Assembly: GCA_004020645.1 (NCBI GenBank)
Contig: SAQL01000022.1
Coordinates: 61,960-125,959, forward strand
Length of the DNA stretch: 64,000 nucleotides
Reading direction: 5' to 3'
Origin: Mesorhizobium sp.
GTDB taxonomy: Bacteria > Pseudomonadota > Alphaproteobacteria > Rhizobiales > Rhizobiaceae
The position numbers and the translations under genes are program-made. The notes beneath the pieces were generated by a model that was not told the DNA's origin, made no database searches, and saw only the letters and a list, made by a program, of their open reading frames with translations. This document shows positions 1 through 7,199 of the stretch, in pieces (position 1 is the first letter of the stretch; each line of letters begins with the position of its first letter).

Positions 1-679
1 CATGGCCGTATTCGGCGGGAAAACCGCCGCCGACATCGAGCCCGGCAATGTCGAAGCTGACGCGGTTGCGCACCCAGTCGGCCGAGGCCAACGCCCGCTC
101 ATAGGTGTCGGGATCCTCGATCTGGCTGCCGACATGGAAGCACAAGCCGACCTTGTAGCCCGTCCGGTTCAGCCGTTCAGCCAGATCGACCGCATTGGCC
201 GGCCCGGCGCCGAATTTCTTCGACAGTTCGTAGGCGGCCGATCCCTTCGTCTGGATGCGCACGAACACGGTGATCGCACCCGGATCGATATCGAGCGCCC
301 GCACCACGCGGGTCAGCTTGGTGATCTCGTCCTCATGGTCGAGCGAGATGACCCGGATGCCGTATTTCTCCAACGCCAGCTTGATGTCCGACTGCGCCTT
401 GACCGGATGCATGTAGAGCATCTCGGCGTCGGGCGAGACCGCGCGCACGGCGGCGAATTCGCCGGGCGAGGCCACGTCGAAAGCGCCGACGCCGGCCTCG
501 ACCAGCGCCTTCAGCACGATCTGCTCGCCGTTGGTCTTGACCGCATAGGCGGTCCTACCGGGAAACATGCCCATGAACTGCGCGGCGTCCGCCTTCAGCA
601 CCTGCGGGCGAAAGCAATAGATCGGATCGTCCGGGCGAAGCGCCAGCGCCGCTTCGCGCGCATTTTCGAATCGCTGCAT
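1..679 (-). CDS. Type III PLP-dependent decarboxylase (ornithine/lysine/DAP decarboxylase family), 3' end outside window
   Basis: The gene starts at the ATG at 679 and runs off the left edge, so about 226 N-terminal residues are visible. The motif AYAVKTN near residue 50 carries the lysine that forms the PLP Schiff base in fold-III decarboxylases. The motif HVGSQ and the glycine-rich DVGGGFP, which binds the cofactor phosphate, follow in the expected order. This matches the alanine-racemase-like barrel of Orn/DAP/Arg decarboxylase 2 enzymes, which decarboxylate a basic amino acid to a polyamine precursor. Ornithine is the most common substrate in rhizobia, but the C-terminal specificity residues are outside the window, so the substrate is not assigned. 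It is transcribed divergently from the DMT transporter. Confidence 0.85.
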   Translation of the reverse strand, partial: MQRFENAREAALALRPDDPIYCFRPQVLKADAAQFMGMFPGRTAYAVKTNGEQIVLKALVEAGVGAFDVASPGEFAAVRAVSPDAEMLYMHPVKAQSDIKLALEKYGIRVISLDHEDEITKLTRVVRALDIDPGAITVFVRIQTKGSAAYELSKKFGAGPANAVDLAERLNRTGYKVGLCFHVGSQIEDPDTYERALASADWVRNRVSFDIAGLDVGGGFPAEYGH

Positions 680-910
680 GGACGAATCCCTTGACCTAAG
701 ACTGCGCACAATTAATCCAACCTATGCGTGAATGAAAACAATTCTATGTCTCGCAGCCCGGACGCCGCGGCGCTACGCCAGATGACAGGCCAGGCGACTG
801 GAAAGCTAGCCTACCGATCTGGTTTCGGGTGGCCCTTGTCGTCGAACAGGATATGGCCTGAACAGACGTCTGATTGGCTTGGCATTCAGAGCCATCTGGG
901 AGGACGATCC

Positions 911-1828
911 ATGGCGATCACAACCACGACTGCAATGCGCGGACCCATGGCCCTGAAAGACTGGGCACAGCTTCTGCTGCTCGGTGCGATCTGGGGTGGC
1001 TCGTTCTTCTTTGCCCGCATTGCGGTTGCCGAGATTCCGCCGCTGGTGCTGGTACTGTTTCGCGTCGCCATAGCGGCGCTGGCGCTGCAGCTCTATCTCG
1101 GCCTGCGCGGTCCGTCCTTCCGCATCGCCTTGCCGCATGCCGGCCTGTTCTTCCTGCTGGCGCTCGTCAACAACGTCATTCCCTTTTCGCTGATCTTCGC
1201 CGGCCAGACCGAGCTTGGCGCCGGTGTCGCCTCGGTGCTCAATTCGACGACGCCGTTCTGGACATTGGTCCTCGCCAACGCGCTGACATCAGACGAAAAA
1301 CTCTCCTGGAACAAGCTTGCCGGGATCGCGCTCGGCATCGTCGGCACTGCGGTGATGATCGGTCCCGGCCTGCTTGCCGGGCTGGGCGGACCGGTCTGGG
1401 CGAAATTCGCGCTGGTCGGCGCGTCGCTGTCCTATGCGGTGGCCCTGATGATTGCCCGCCGCTTCAAGGGCGTGCCGTCACCGGTCATCGCCACCGGACA
1501 ATTGACCGCCTCGACCATCATCATGATCCCGGTCGTCCTGCTGAGCCACGGCACTGCCAACCTGTTTTCAGCCTCGCCGCCGGTCTGGGCAGCGGTGTTG
1601 GCGCTGGCCCTGCTGTCCACCGCCTTCGCCTACATCCTCTATTTCAACCTCGTCGCCTCGGCCGGCGCCACCAACGCCTCGCTGGTCACGCTGATCGTGC
1701 CGGCCAGCGCCATGCTGCTCGGTTTTCTTTTCCTGGGCGAGCGGCTCGAATTGTTCGAACTCGGCGGCATGGCGCTGATCGCGCTCGGCCTTGTCGCCAT
1801 CGACGGCCGCCTGTTCGGCCGACGCTAA
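911..1828 (+). CDS. DMT-superfamily (EamA) transporter
   Basis: This 305-residue inner-membrane protein has about ten hydrophobic segments arranged as two EamA halves. The second half contains the usual glycine/alanine-rich helices and the LGERLELFELGGMALIALG ending typical of RhaT/EamA exporters. I chose the ATG at 911 because GGGAGGA lies just upstream at good spacing. An in-frame extension back to 728 adds a polar, non-conserved stretch. Family members export amino acids or other small metabolites, and no substrate can be read from the sequence. A Mesorhizobium-type palindromic repeat begins immediately at the stop codon. Confidence 0.85.
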   Translation: MAITTTTAMRGPMALKDWAQLLLLGAIWGGSFFFARIAVAEIPPLVLVLFRVAIAALALQLYLGLRGPSFRIALPHAGLFFLLALVNNVIPFSLIFAGQTELGAGVASVLNSTTPFWTLVLANALTSDEKLSWNKLAGIALGIVGTAVMIGPGLLAGLGGPVWAKFALVGASLSYAVALMIARRFKGVPSPVIATGQLTASTIIMIPVVLLSHGTANLFSASPPVWAAVLALALLSTAFAYILYFNLVASAGATNASLVTLIVPASAMLLGFLFLGERLELFELGGMALIALGLVAIDGRLFGRR

Positions 1829-1913
1829 TGCATGTCGCCCAAAAGCACGCCCCCGGCTTGAACCTGGGCTTGAACCGAGGGTGCGCAGCGGTTTTGGGAT
1901 AACGATATGCATC
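1829..1913. repeat. Dispersed palindromic repeat, family A, copy 1
   Basis: The ends are inverted: TGCATGTCGCCCAAAA on the left and TTTTGGGATAACGATATGCA on the right. The core is ACCGAGGGTGCGCAGCGG. The same element occurs at 14743-14814 and 29833-29903. It has no coding capacity and looks like a rhizobial extragenic palindrome. This copy touches the stop codon of the DMT transporter gene. Confidence 0.85.
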
Positions 1914-2197
1914 AAAACAACAACCCCAGGCGCGTCGCTTCCCAGACGTGACGCGCTTTAGAGCTTCGCATCCAATTGGACGCGCAAACGACGCTCCAAC
2001 CCGTTGAATTTTCGCATCGAGCCGAAAATCGATTCCGATTCTCGGCGGCGGTAGCGCTGCCATATCCATTCTTGCCCCAGCTTCGTCACATTTTATACAC
2101 AGGTCCGAAGCGGGATTTTGCCGAAGAGTTTCAATACCTAACGGCAAATGGCCGGTCGTAAATTCCACAATGTCGTCGCATTGCAGCATATTTTCCG
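1914..2197. repeat. Noncoding stretch with a degenerate hairpin repeat
   Basis: No gene is supported here. At 2021-2046 an imperfect hairpin, GCCGAAAATCG/CGATTCTCGGC, resembles the inner arms of the repeat at 49910-49964. The flanking 1930-2000 stretch (CGCATCCAATTGGACGCGC and neighbours) has the look of another decayed extragenic repeat. The remainder shows nothing recognisable. Confidence 0.5.
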
Positions 2198-2226
2198 CTT
2201 GCCTGTGGCACAAATGACCCTAGACT
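2198..2226 (+). promoter_or_regulatory. Predicted housekeeping promoter for the 28-residue ORF
   Basis: CTTGCC (2198-2203) and TAGACT (2221-2226) are separated by 17 bp, a spacing and composition typical of rhizobial sigma-70 promoters. The predicted start near 2233 leaves a short leader with a strong ribosome-binding site. This is a consensus-based prediction. Confidence 0.5.
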
Positions 2227-2258
2227 CTGGCGATAGCTCTTTAAGAGGAGGCTATGAC

Positions 2259-2345
2259 ATGGGACTCACGAGGCCAATCAACGCATTGATGATTTGTGCT
2301 GCGTTTGCATTCATCGGTGCCCTGATTATGGGTGTCCTTCCGTAG
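2259..2345 (+). CDS. 28-residue single-span membrane microprotein
   Basis: The ORF begins with the ATG at 2259 and encodes MGLTRPINALMICAAFAFIG followed by ALIMGVLP. A short polar N terminus precedes one hydrophobic segment of about 18 residues, so it is predicted to be an inner-membrane peptide. The ribosome-binding site AAGAGGAGG at 2243-2251 is excellent and well spaced. A promoter-like element lies upstream and a rho-independent terminator downstream, so it forms a complete short transcription unit. The function is unknown. I infer that it is translated from the quality of the signals, not from a known family. Confidence 0.65.
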   Translation: MGLTRPINALMICAAFAFIGALIMGVLP

Positions 2346-2392
2346 ACCCGCCAAAGCAACGGAAGATCAGCACCGAATAGTCCAAGTCATCG

Positions 2393-2422
2393 AAAAGGCC
2401 GGGTTTTTACCCGGCCTTTTTT
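2393..2422. terminator. Bidirectional rho-independent terminator
   Basis: A 12-bp perfect stem (AAAAGGCCGGGT/ACCCGGCCTTTT) with a four-T loop is followed by TT on the plus strand and flanked by A residues, giving a U tract in either direction. It sits between the convergent microprotein gene and metF and can end both. Confidence 0.9.
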
Positions 2423-2447
2423 GCATTTCCAGAGACTCGGCCGAGAC

Positions 2448-3365
2448 TTACGCCGCAGCAGACCCCGCGGCTTCAGCCTCATGCGAGCGGATGCCGATCA
2501 TGTGGCAGACGGCGAAGACGAGATCGGCCCGGTTCATCGTGTAGAAATGGAAATCACCGACGCCGCGCTCGACAAGGTCCAGCACCTGCTCGGCCGCCAC
2601 CGCGGACGCCACCAGCGCATGCGTCTGCGGGTCCGTCTGCAGCCCGTCGAAGCGCTCGGCCATCCACGCCGGTACCAGCGCGCCGCAGCGCGCAGAGAAA
2701 TTGGCGACCTGGGTGAAATTGTGGACCGGCAATATGCCCGGCACGATCGGTATGTAGATTCCAGCCCGCCTTGCCCGCTCGACATAGCGCTCGTAGAGAT
2801 CATTGTCGAAGAAGAACTGGGTGATCGCCCGTGTCGCGCCATTGTCGACCTTGCGCTTCAGCATGTCGATGTCGGTGGCGAAATCCGGGCTCTCCGGATG
2901 CTTTTCCGGATAGGCGGAGACCGAGATGTCGAAATCGCCGACACCTTTCAGCGCCCCCACCAGTTCGGCGCCATTGGCATAGCCGTCCGGATGCGGACGG
3001 TAGGCGGCGCCGACGCCCTCGGCCGGATCGCCGCGCAAGGCGACGAAGCGGGTGACTCCCATGTCGGCGAATTCCTGTATGACTTCATCGACCTCGTGAC
3101 GCGCCGCATCGACGCACGTCATGTGCGCCGCCGGCGTCAGCGCCGTTTCATTGAGGATGCGCTTGACCGTGCGCGCCGTGCGCTCACGCGTCGATCCGCC
3201 GGCGCCATAGGTGACGGAGACGAATTTCGGCTTGAGCGGTTGCAGCCGGGTGACGGTGTCCCACAGCCTTGCTTCCATCTCGTCGCTCTTCGGCGGGAAG
3301 AACTCGAACGAAACTCTGACCTTGTCGCCAATGTCAGGGCGGCGGGAAAAGCGGAACTGGTTCAT
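2448..3365 (-). CDS. metF: 5,10-methylenetetrahydrofolate reductase
   Basis: This 305-residue protein is the usual length for bacterial MetF, an FAD-dependent (beta-alpha)8 barrel. It reduces 5,10-methylene-THF to 5-methyl-THF for methionine synthesis. Diagnostic stretches are SFEFFPPKSDEME near the N terminus with the catalytic Glu, VTYGAGGSTR, AHMTC, the FVALRGDPAEG segment, the SAYPEKHPES loop and TQFFFDNDLYERY. The ATG overlaps the stop of the upstream regulator/methyltransferase as TGATG, so the two are translationally coupled. The gene therefore lies in an operon led by a putative methionine-cycle regulator. Confidence 0.97.
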   Translation of the reverse strand: MNQFRFSRRPDIGDKVRVSFEFFPPKSDEMEARLWDTVTRLQPLKPKFVSVTYGAGGSTRERTARTVKRILNETALTPAAHMTCVDAARHEVDEVIQEFADMGVTRFVALRGDPAEGVGAAYRPHPDGYANGAELVGALKGVGDFDISVSAYPEKHPESPDFATDIDMLKRKVDNGATRAITQFFFDNDLYERYVERARRAGIYIPIVPGILPVHNFTQVANFSARCGALVPAWMAERFDGLQTDPQTHALVASAVAAEQVLDLVERGVGDFHFYTMNRADLVFAVCHMIGIRSHEAEAAGSAAA

Positions 3366-4387
3366 CAGGCGGTTTCCCCTATCGGATAGGCATTGGCCGG
3401 TTGTGCGTGGTTGGAAGGATCGGCGATCAGCATGCGCTGGTCGCGGCCGAGCCACAGTTTTACGGTGAGCCTGGCCTCGTTGCCGCCGCGCGGCTCGAAT
3501 TCCTGGCTGTCCTCGAGATCGAGCCCGGCCTCGGAAAACCACTCGGTGATCTGCCGGTCGGAAAAGCCTAGCCGCACATGCGCGTGCACGTCGCGCAGGA
3601 ATTCCAGCGTGTGTGGAGCGAAATCGACGATCACCAGCCGGCCTGCCGGGCGCAGCAGCCTTGCTGCCTCACGGATGGCGCGGGCGGGATCGTCGAGATA
3701 GTGCAGCACCTGGTGGATGGTGACGAGATCAAAGGCGTCGCGCTCGACCGGTGGCGCGAAAATATCGCCCTGGCGCACCTGCGCATTCGAAATGCCGGCT
3801 TTGTCGAGATTGGCGCGCGCCACCGTCAGCATCTCGCGCGACATGTCGATGCCGATGCCGCGCCGGTAGAGCGGCGAAAAGATCTCAAGCAGCCGCCCGG
3901 TGCCGGTGCCGAGGTCGAGCATCGACTGGAACGGCCGCTTGCCGACGAGCTTGAGCAGCGCCGCCTCCACGGCGCGGTCCGGCACATGCAGCGAGCGGAT
4001 GTGGTCCCAGCTTGCAGCATTTACGGAGAAGTATTCGGCGGCGCGATCCTGCCGCTTGCGCTTGACCGCTGCCAACCGCTCGAGGTCACGCTCGACCTGC
4101 GGATCGGCACCCCGGATGCCGGAGACCAGCCTGAGCACGAAATCCCGCGCCGCATCCGAATCCGACAGCCGGAAGAAGGCCCATGAGCCCTCCTGATATC
4201 GGCCGATCAGCCCCGCCTCCAGCAGCAGCTTCAGGTGGCGCGAGACGCGCGGCTGTGACTGGCCGAGGATTTCGGTGAGATCGGAAACGGTCAGATCGCC
4301 GCGCGACAGCAACGCCAGGATGCGCAACCGGCTGGATTCGGCCGCCGCCTTCAATGTATCTACCATGGTGTCGAGAGCGACATGCAT
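3365..4387 (-). CDS. ArsR-type HTH regulator fused to a SAM-dependent methyltransferase
   Basis: Residues 1-100 form an ArsR/SmtB winged helix with the recognition region LTEILGQSQPRVSRHLKLL. No metal-binding cysteine motif is present. Residues about 140-280 form a class I methyltransferase with motif I LDLGTGTGR, followed by GIGIDMSREM and the GDIF and VLHYLDDP motifs. I prefer the ATG at 4387, which has AAAGAGAA upstream; a TTG at 4405 would add six residues. It is coupled to metF. Architecture and partner suggest a sensor of SAM or SAH controlling methionine metabolism (known as a function of some proteobacterial ArsR proteins), here with the ligand bound by the methyltransferase domain. 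That last step is inference. Confidence 0.85.
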   Translation of the reverse strand: MHVALDTMVDTLKAAAESSRLRILALLSRGDLTVSDLTEILGQSQPRVSRHLKLLLEAGLIGRYQEGSWAFFRLSDSDAARDFVLRLVSGIRGADPQVERDLERLAAVKRKRQDRAAEYFSVNAASWDHIRSLHVPDRAVEAALLKLVGKRPFQSMLDLGTGTGRLLEIFSPLYRRGIGIDMSREMLTVARANLDKAGISNAQVRQGDIFAPPVERDAFDLVTIHQVLHYLDDPARAIREAARLLRPAGRLVIVDFAPHTLEFLRDVHAHVRLGFSDRQITEWFSEAGLDLEDSQEFEPRGGNEARLTVKLWLGRDQRMLIADPSNHAQPANAYPIGETA

Positions 4388-4411
4388 GCGAGCATTCTCT
4401 TTCAAAAAGAT

Positions 4412-4427
4412 ATAAACATATGTTTAT
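4412..4427. promoter_or_regulatory. Palindromic operator upstream of the ArsR-methyltransferase/metF operon
   Basis: ATAAACATATGTTTAT is a perfect 16-bp palindrome 25 bp upstream of the regulator's start, in an AT-rich island between divergent genes. Size and symmetry fit an ArsR-family dimer site, so autoregulation is likely. The divergent trmO gene begins 60-105 bp away and could share control. Confidence 0.7.
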
Positions 4428-4531
4428 GTCGATTTTGATAGCCTTGCAAGCGCTATGTCGCTTCCGGACAAGAAAATGGCGCATGCGTGACGGATCGCGC
4501 AAAGCCGGAAGCAGGATCGGGGCGAAAAACC

Positions 4532-5053
4532 ATGTTCGAGACGCGCAGCGGCGAAAAGCTTCTGGAAACCGATCCGGCCGATATGCCGCCGGACGGCCAT
4601 GTCGTCTTCATCGGCCGCATCGCCTCGCCCTGGAGAGCGCGGGAGACTTGCCCCAAGAACATGAAAGCCGCGCGGGAAACGGGACAGCCCGCGGTTCTCA
4701 TGATCGACCGGCGCTATCGTAACGGCCTGCTCGGGCTGGAACGCGCCAGCCACGTCATCATCCTGTCCTGGCTGCACCACGCACCGCGGACCCTGATTGT
4801 TCAGAAACCCCGCCATGCGGCTGAACCGAAAGGCGTTTTTTCGCTGCGCTCCCCTGCCCGGCCGAACCCGGTCGGGCTGCATATCGCCAGGCTCGTCGCC
4901 CTCGACATCGACACGGGCCGTATCGATCTCGATGCCATCGACGTGCTCGACGGCACGCCAGTCATCGACATCAAACCTTATTTCGCATCGACCGATGCCT
5001 TTGCCGACGCAACCATTGCCGGACGGGACGAGCCCGGACAGGTTGTGCGTTGA
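4532..5053 (+). CDS. tRNA (N6-threonylcarbamoyl-A37)-N6-methyltransferase, TrmO/TsaA family
   Basis: The protein is 173 residues from the ATG at 4532; a GTG at 4487 would add 15. It contains the TsaA/UPF0066 beta-barrel signatures: GRIASPW near the start, the RNGLLGLERASHVIILSWLH segment and SPARPNPVGLHIARL, which binds SAM in TrmO, then the DVLDGTPVIDIKPY ending. Family members methylate t6A37 of tRNA-Thr(GGU), and some paralogues have other roles. It overlaps the next small gene by a few bases. It is divergent from the ArsR-methyltransferase gene and shares its promoter region. Confidence 0.85.
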   Translation: MFETRSGEKLLETDPADMPPDGHVVFIGRIASPWRARETCPKNMKAARETGQPAVLMIDRRYRNGLLGLERASHVIILSWLHHAPRTLIVQKPRHAAEPKGVFSLRSPARPNPVGLHIARLVALDIDTGRIDLDAIDVLDGTPVIDIKPYFASTDAFADATIAGRDEPGQVVR

Positions 5054-5361
5054 GCGCGCCGACGGGCCGCCGCCGCGCCATCGCCAAGGCGCTGACAGCG
5101 CTTTTGCCGCTGGCGCCCTATGCCGACATGGAAAAGATCCGCGCCGACGCCGGCGCGGTGCATATGAAGAGCTTGCCGCCGACGATCGCGGTGTGGCTGG
5201 CGACCATCGCCCATATCCGTCACGTGCACACCGATTACGAAAAACTGCTGGCCGAAGGCTATGACCGCGACTCGGCGCGCTTCTTCGTCATGGAACAGAC
5301 CAACAGCGTGCTGACCCGCTGGCGCGCCACACGTCTGCTCGAGGACAACGATGAGGAATGA
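5050..5361 (+). CDS. DUF2293-like small protein
   Basis: This 103-residue soluble protein uses a TTG start embedded in the stop of the TrmO gene (GTTGAGC), indicating translational coupling. The central region, with LPPTIAVWLATIAHIRHVHT and the YEKLLAEGYDRDSARFFV segment, is the conserved block I associate with DUF2293. The protein is basic at the N terminus and acidic at the C terminus. Function unknown. Confidence 0.75.
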   Translation: MSAPTGRRRAIAKALTALLPLAPYADMEKIRADAGAVHMKSLPPTIAVWLATIAHIRHVHTDYEKLLAEGYDRDSARFFVMEQTNSVLTRWRATRLLEDNDEE

Positions 5362-5463
5362 CAACGTCTCTCGATGGCTCATCCGGAACCCCGGCCTGTG
5401 TCTTGTGCTACCCGCCGCAGCGCTCTATCGCGTCTGGACGGAGACGACCTGACGGAGGACGTG

Positions 5464-6423
5464 ATGAGCAACTCGATCGATCCGCATGCCAAACCACTGC
5501 CCTCGCTCTCCGCCCGCCACATAGACCCGCACTCCTATCCGGACGGGGTTGCCTTCCTGGACGGGCAATATCTGCCGATGTCGCAAGCCAAGATCTCGGT
5601 GCTGGATTGGGGCTTCCTGCATTCCGACGCCACCTACGACACGGTGCATGTCTGGGGCGGTCGCTTCTTCCGCCTCGACCTGCATCTCGATCGCTTCTTC
5701 GGCGGGCTGGAAAAGCTGCGCATGACGATCCCGTTCGACCGCGATGGCGTCGCCGAGATCCTCGAAAATTGCGTGGCGCTGTCGGGTCATCGCGCCGCTT
5801 ATGTCGAGATGCTGTGCACGCGCGGCGCCTCGCCGACCTTCAGCCGCGACCCGCGCGACGCGGTCAACCGTTTCATGGCGTTCGCCGTTCCCTTCGGCTC
5901 GGTCGCCAATGCCGAGCAATTGCAGCGCGGCCTGCATGTGGCAATCAGCGACAAGGTGCGCATCCCACCCGCCTCGATCGACCCGGCGATCAAGAACTAT
6001 CATTGGCTCGACCTGGTGCGAGGCCTCTACGACGCCTATGACCGCGGCGCCGAGACCGCGCTGCTCCTCGATTTCAACGGCAATGTCGCGGAAGGCCCCG
6101 GCTTCAACGTCTTTTGCGTGGATGACGGCAAACTGTCGACGCCGGCTGCCGGCGTGCTGCCCGGCATCACCCGTCGCACCGTCTTCGATCTCTGCGCGGA
6201 GGCAGGGCTTGCCGTTGCAGCGGCCGATGTCAGCGTCGCTGCGCTGCGTCAGTCCGACGAGGTCTTCATCACCTCGACTGCCGGCGGCATCATGCCGGTG
6301 ACGATGATCGACGGTGTTCCGGTCGCGGACGGCAAGGTCGGCGCGATTACCAGGCGCCTCATGGCGATCTATTGGCAAAAGCACGAAGACCCGGTCTGGT
6401 CCAGCCCGGTGCGCTATCCCTGA
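5464..6423 (+). CDS. Class IV aminotransferase (BCAT / D-amino-acid transaminase / R-amine transaminase fold)
   Basis: This is a 319-residue fold-IV PLP enzyme. The PLP lysine is in AIKNYHWLD, and the conserved LLLDFNGNVAEGPGFNVF block contains the Glu that contacts the pyridine nitrogen. The C-terminal LPGITRRTVFDL and EVFITSTAGG segments are also typical. The ATG at 5464 is preceded by GGAGG; longer in-frame starts lack signals. The N-terminal extension of about 25 residues and the AYVEMLCTRG strand resemble BCAT-like and R-selective amine transaminases. I cannot fix the amino donor. No branched-chain synthesis genes are nearby. Confidence 0.85.
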   Translation: MSNSIDPHAKPLPSLSARHIDPHSYPDGVAFLDGQYLPMSQAKISVLDWGFLHSDATYDTVHVWGGRFFRLDLHLDRFFGGLEKLRMTIPFDRDGVAEILENCVALSGHRAAYVEMLCTRGASPTFSRDPRDAVNRFMAFAVPFGSVANAEQLQRGLHVAISDKVRIPPASIDPAIKNYHWLDLVRGLYDAYDRGAETALLLDFNGNVAEGPGFNVFCVDDGKLSTPAAGVLPGITRRTVFDLCAEAGLAVAAADVSVAALRQSDEVFITSTAGGIMPVTMIDGVPVADGKVGAITRRLMAIYWQKHEDPVWSSPVRYP

Positions 6424-6436
6424 CCCATCCCTGGCC

Positions 6437-7054
6437 TCAGGCCCGGTAAATCCACTGCTCGGGCACACGCACCGAAATCTCCTCGCCGGTCGTGATGCGG
6501 CCTGGTTTTTCGACCCAGGCGACGAGGCCGCGCAACCGCTTTGCCGCCTTCGGGAACAGCAGCGCGCCGGCCGCATGGTCGGCCATTCCGGCATTTTCGG
6601 CGACCGAGCGCCCGGCGATGCGGCAAGGTCCGTTCTGCGCGTCGACCTTGATGGTGACGCCTCCCCTGAAGAACAGCAGCGTGCCGGACGGCAGCATGGA
6701 GAGATGCGGCAGGCCATCGATCAACAGATTGGCGCCGATCCACTCCGGCTTGATCTCGGCGATGCCCATCCGCTGGGCGACGATCGCCAGCTCGTCCGCC
6801 GCCACAACAGACAGCTGCCGCTCGTTGCGCATCTCGGTGCCGCGTGGATACCAGGGCTCGCGCCCGCCGGAGCGCCGCGTCGCGCCGGCGTGGAAATCGC
6901 CGTCGATGCCGTCGAAGCCGAGTCGCAATTCATCCACCGCGCGTGTCTCGAAATGATCCGATGGCGCGACGTAAACCGCTGCCACCTGCGCGGCAAGCTT
7001 CCGCGCCGGGATGATTTCGACCGGGTTTTCGGTCTCGGGGAAGAGATCCAGCAT
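6437..7054 (-). CDS. MOSC-domain protein
   Basis: This 205-residue protein has the MOSC beta-barrel landmarks, including GIDGDFHAG with the conserved Gly and His, and the GPCRIAGRSV motif containing the conserved cysteine that receives or carries activated sulfur in molybdenum-cofactor sulfurase C-terminal domains. I chose the ATG at 7054 for its CGGAG ribosome-binding site; a start at 7084 would add ten residues. MOSC proteins act in metal-sulfur delivery or N-hydroxylated base detoxification. No molybdenum-cofactor genes are adjacent, so the role is open. It is convergent with the class IV aminotransferase gene. Confidence 0.85.
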   Translation of the reverse strand: MLDLFPETENPVEIIPARKLAAQVAAVYVAPSDHFETRAVDELRLGFDGIDGDFHAGATRRSGGREPWYPRGTEMRNERQLSVVAADELAIVAQRMGIAEIKPEWIGANLLIDGLPHLSMLPSGTLLFFRGGVTIKVDAQNGPCRIAGRSVAENAGMADHAAGALLFPKAAKRLRGLVAWVEKPGRITTGEEISVRVPEQWIYRA

Positions 7055-7199
7055 AGGCTTCGCTCCGTGCGTGATGCTAAGCAATTAGCCGCAGTGAGCT
7101 CATCAGGTCCAGTCTAAAGCACTGATACTCCAATCAAGCAGACTGATGCGATTACATACCGGCGCCCGCTAATGCTGGTGCCGTTCGCGCCAAAGTAGA

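Noticed and set aside
2..694. 230-codon plus-strand frame at the left edge
   Set aside because: The minus strand encodes a clear PLP decarboxylase with AYAVKTN and HVGSQ. The plus frame is a shadow.
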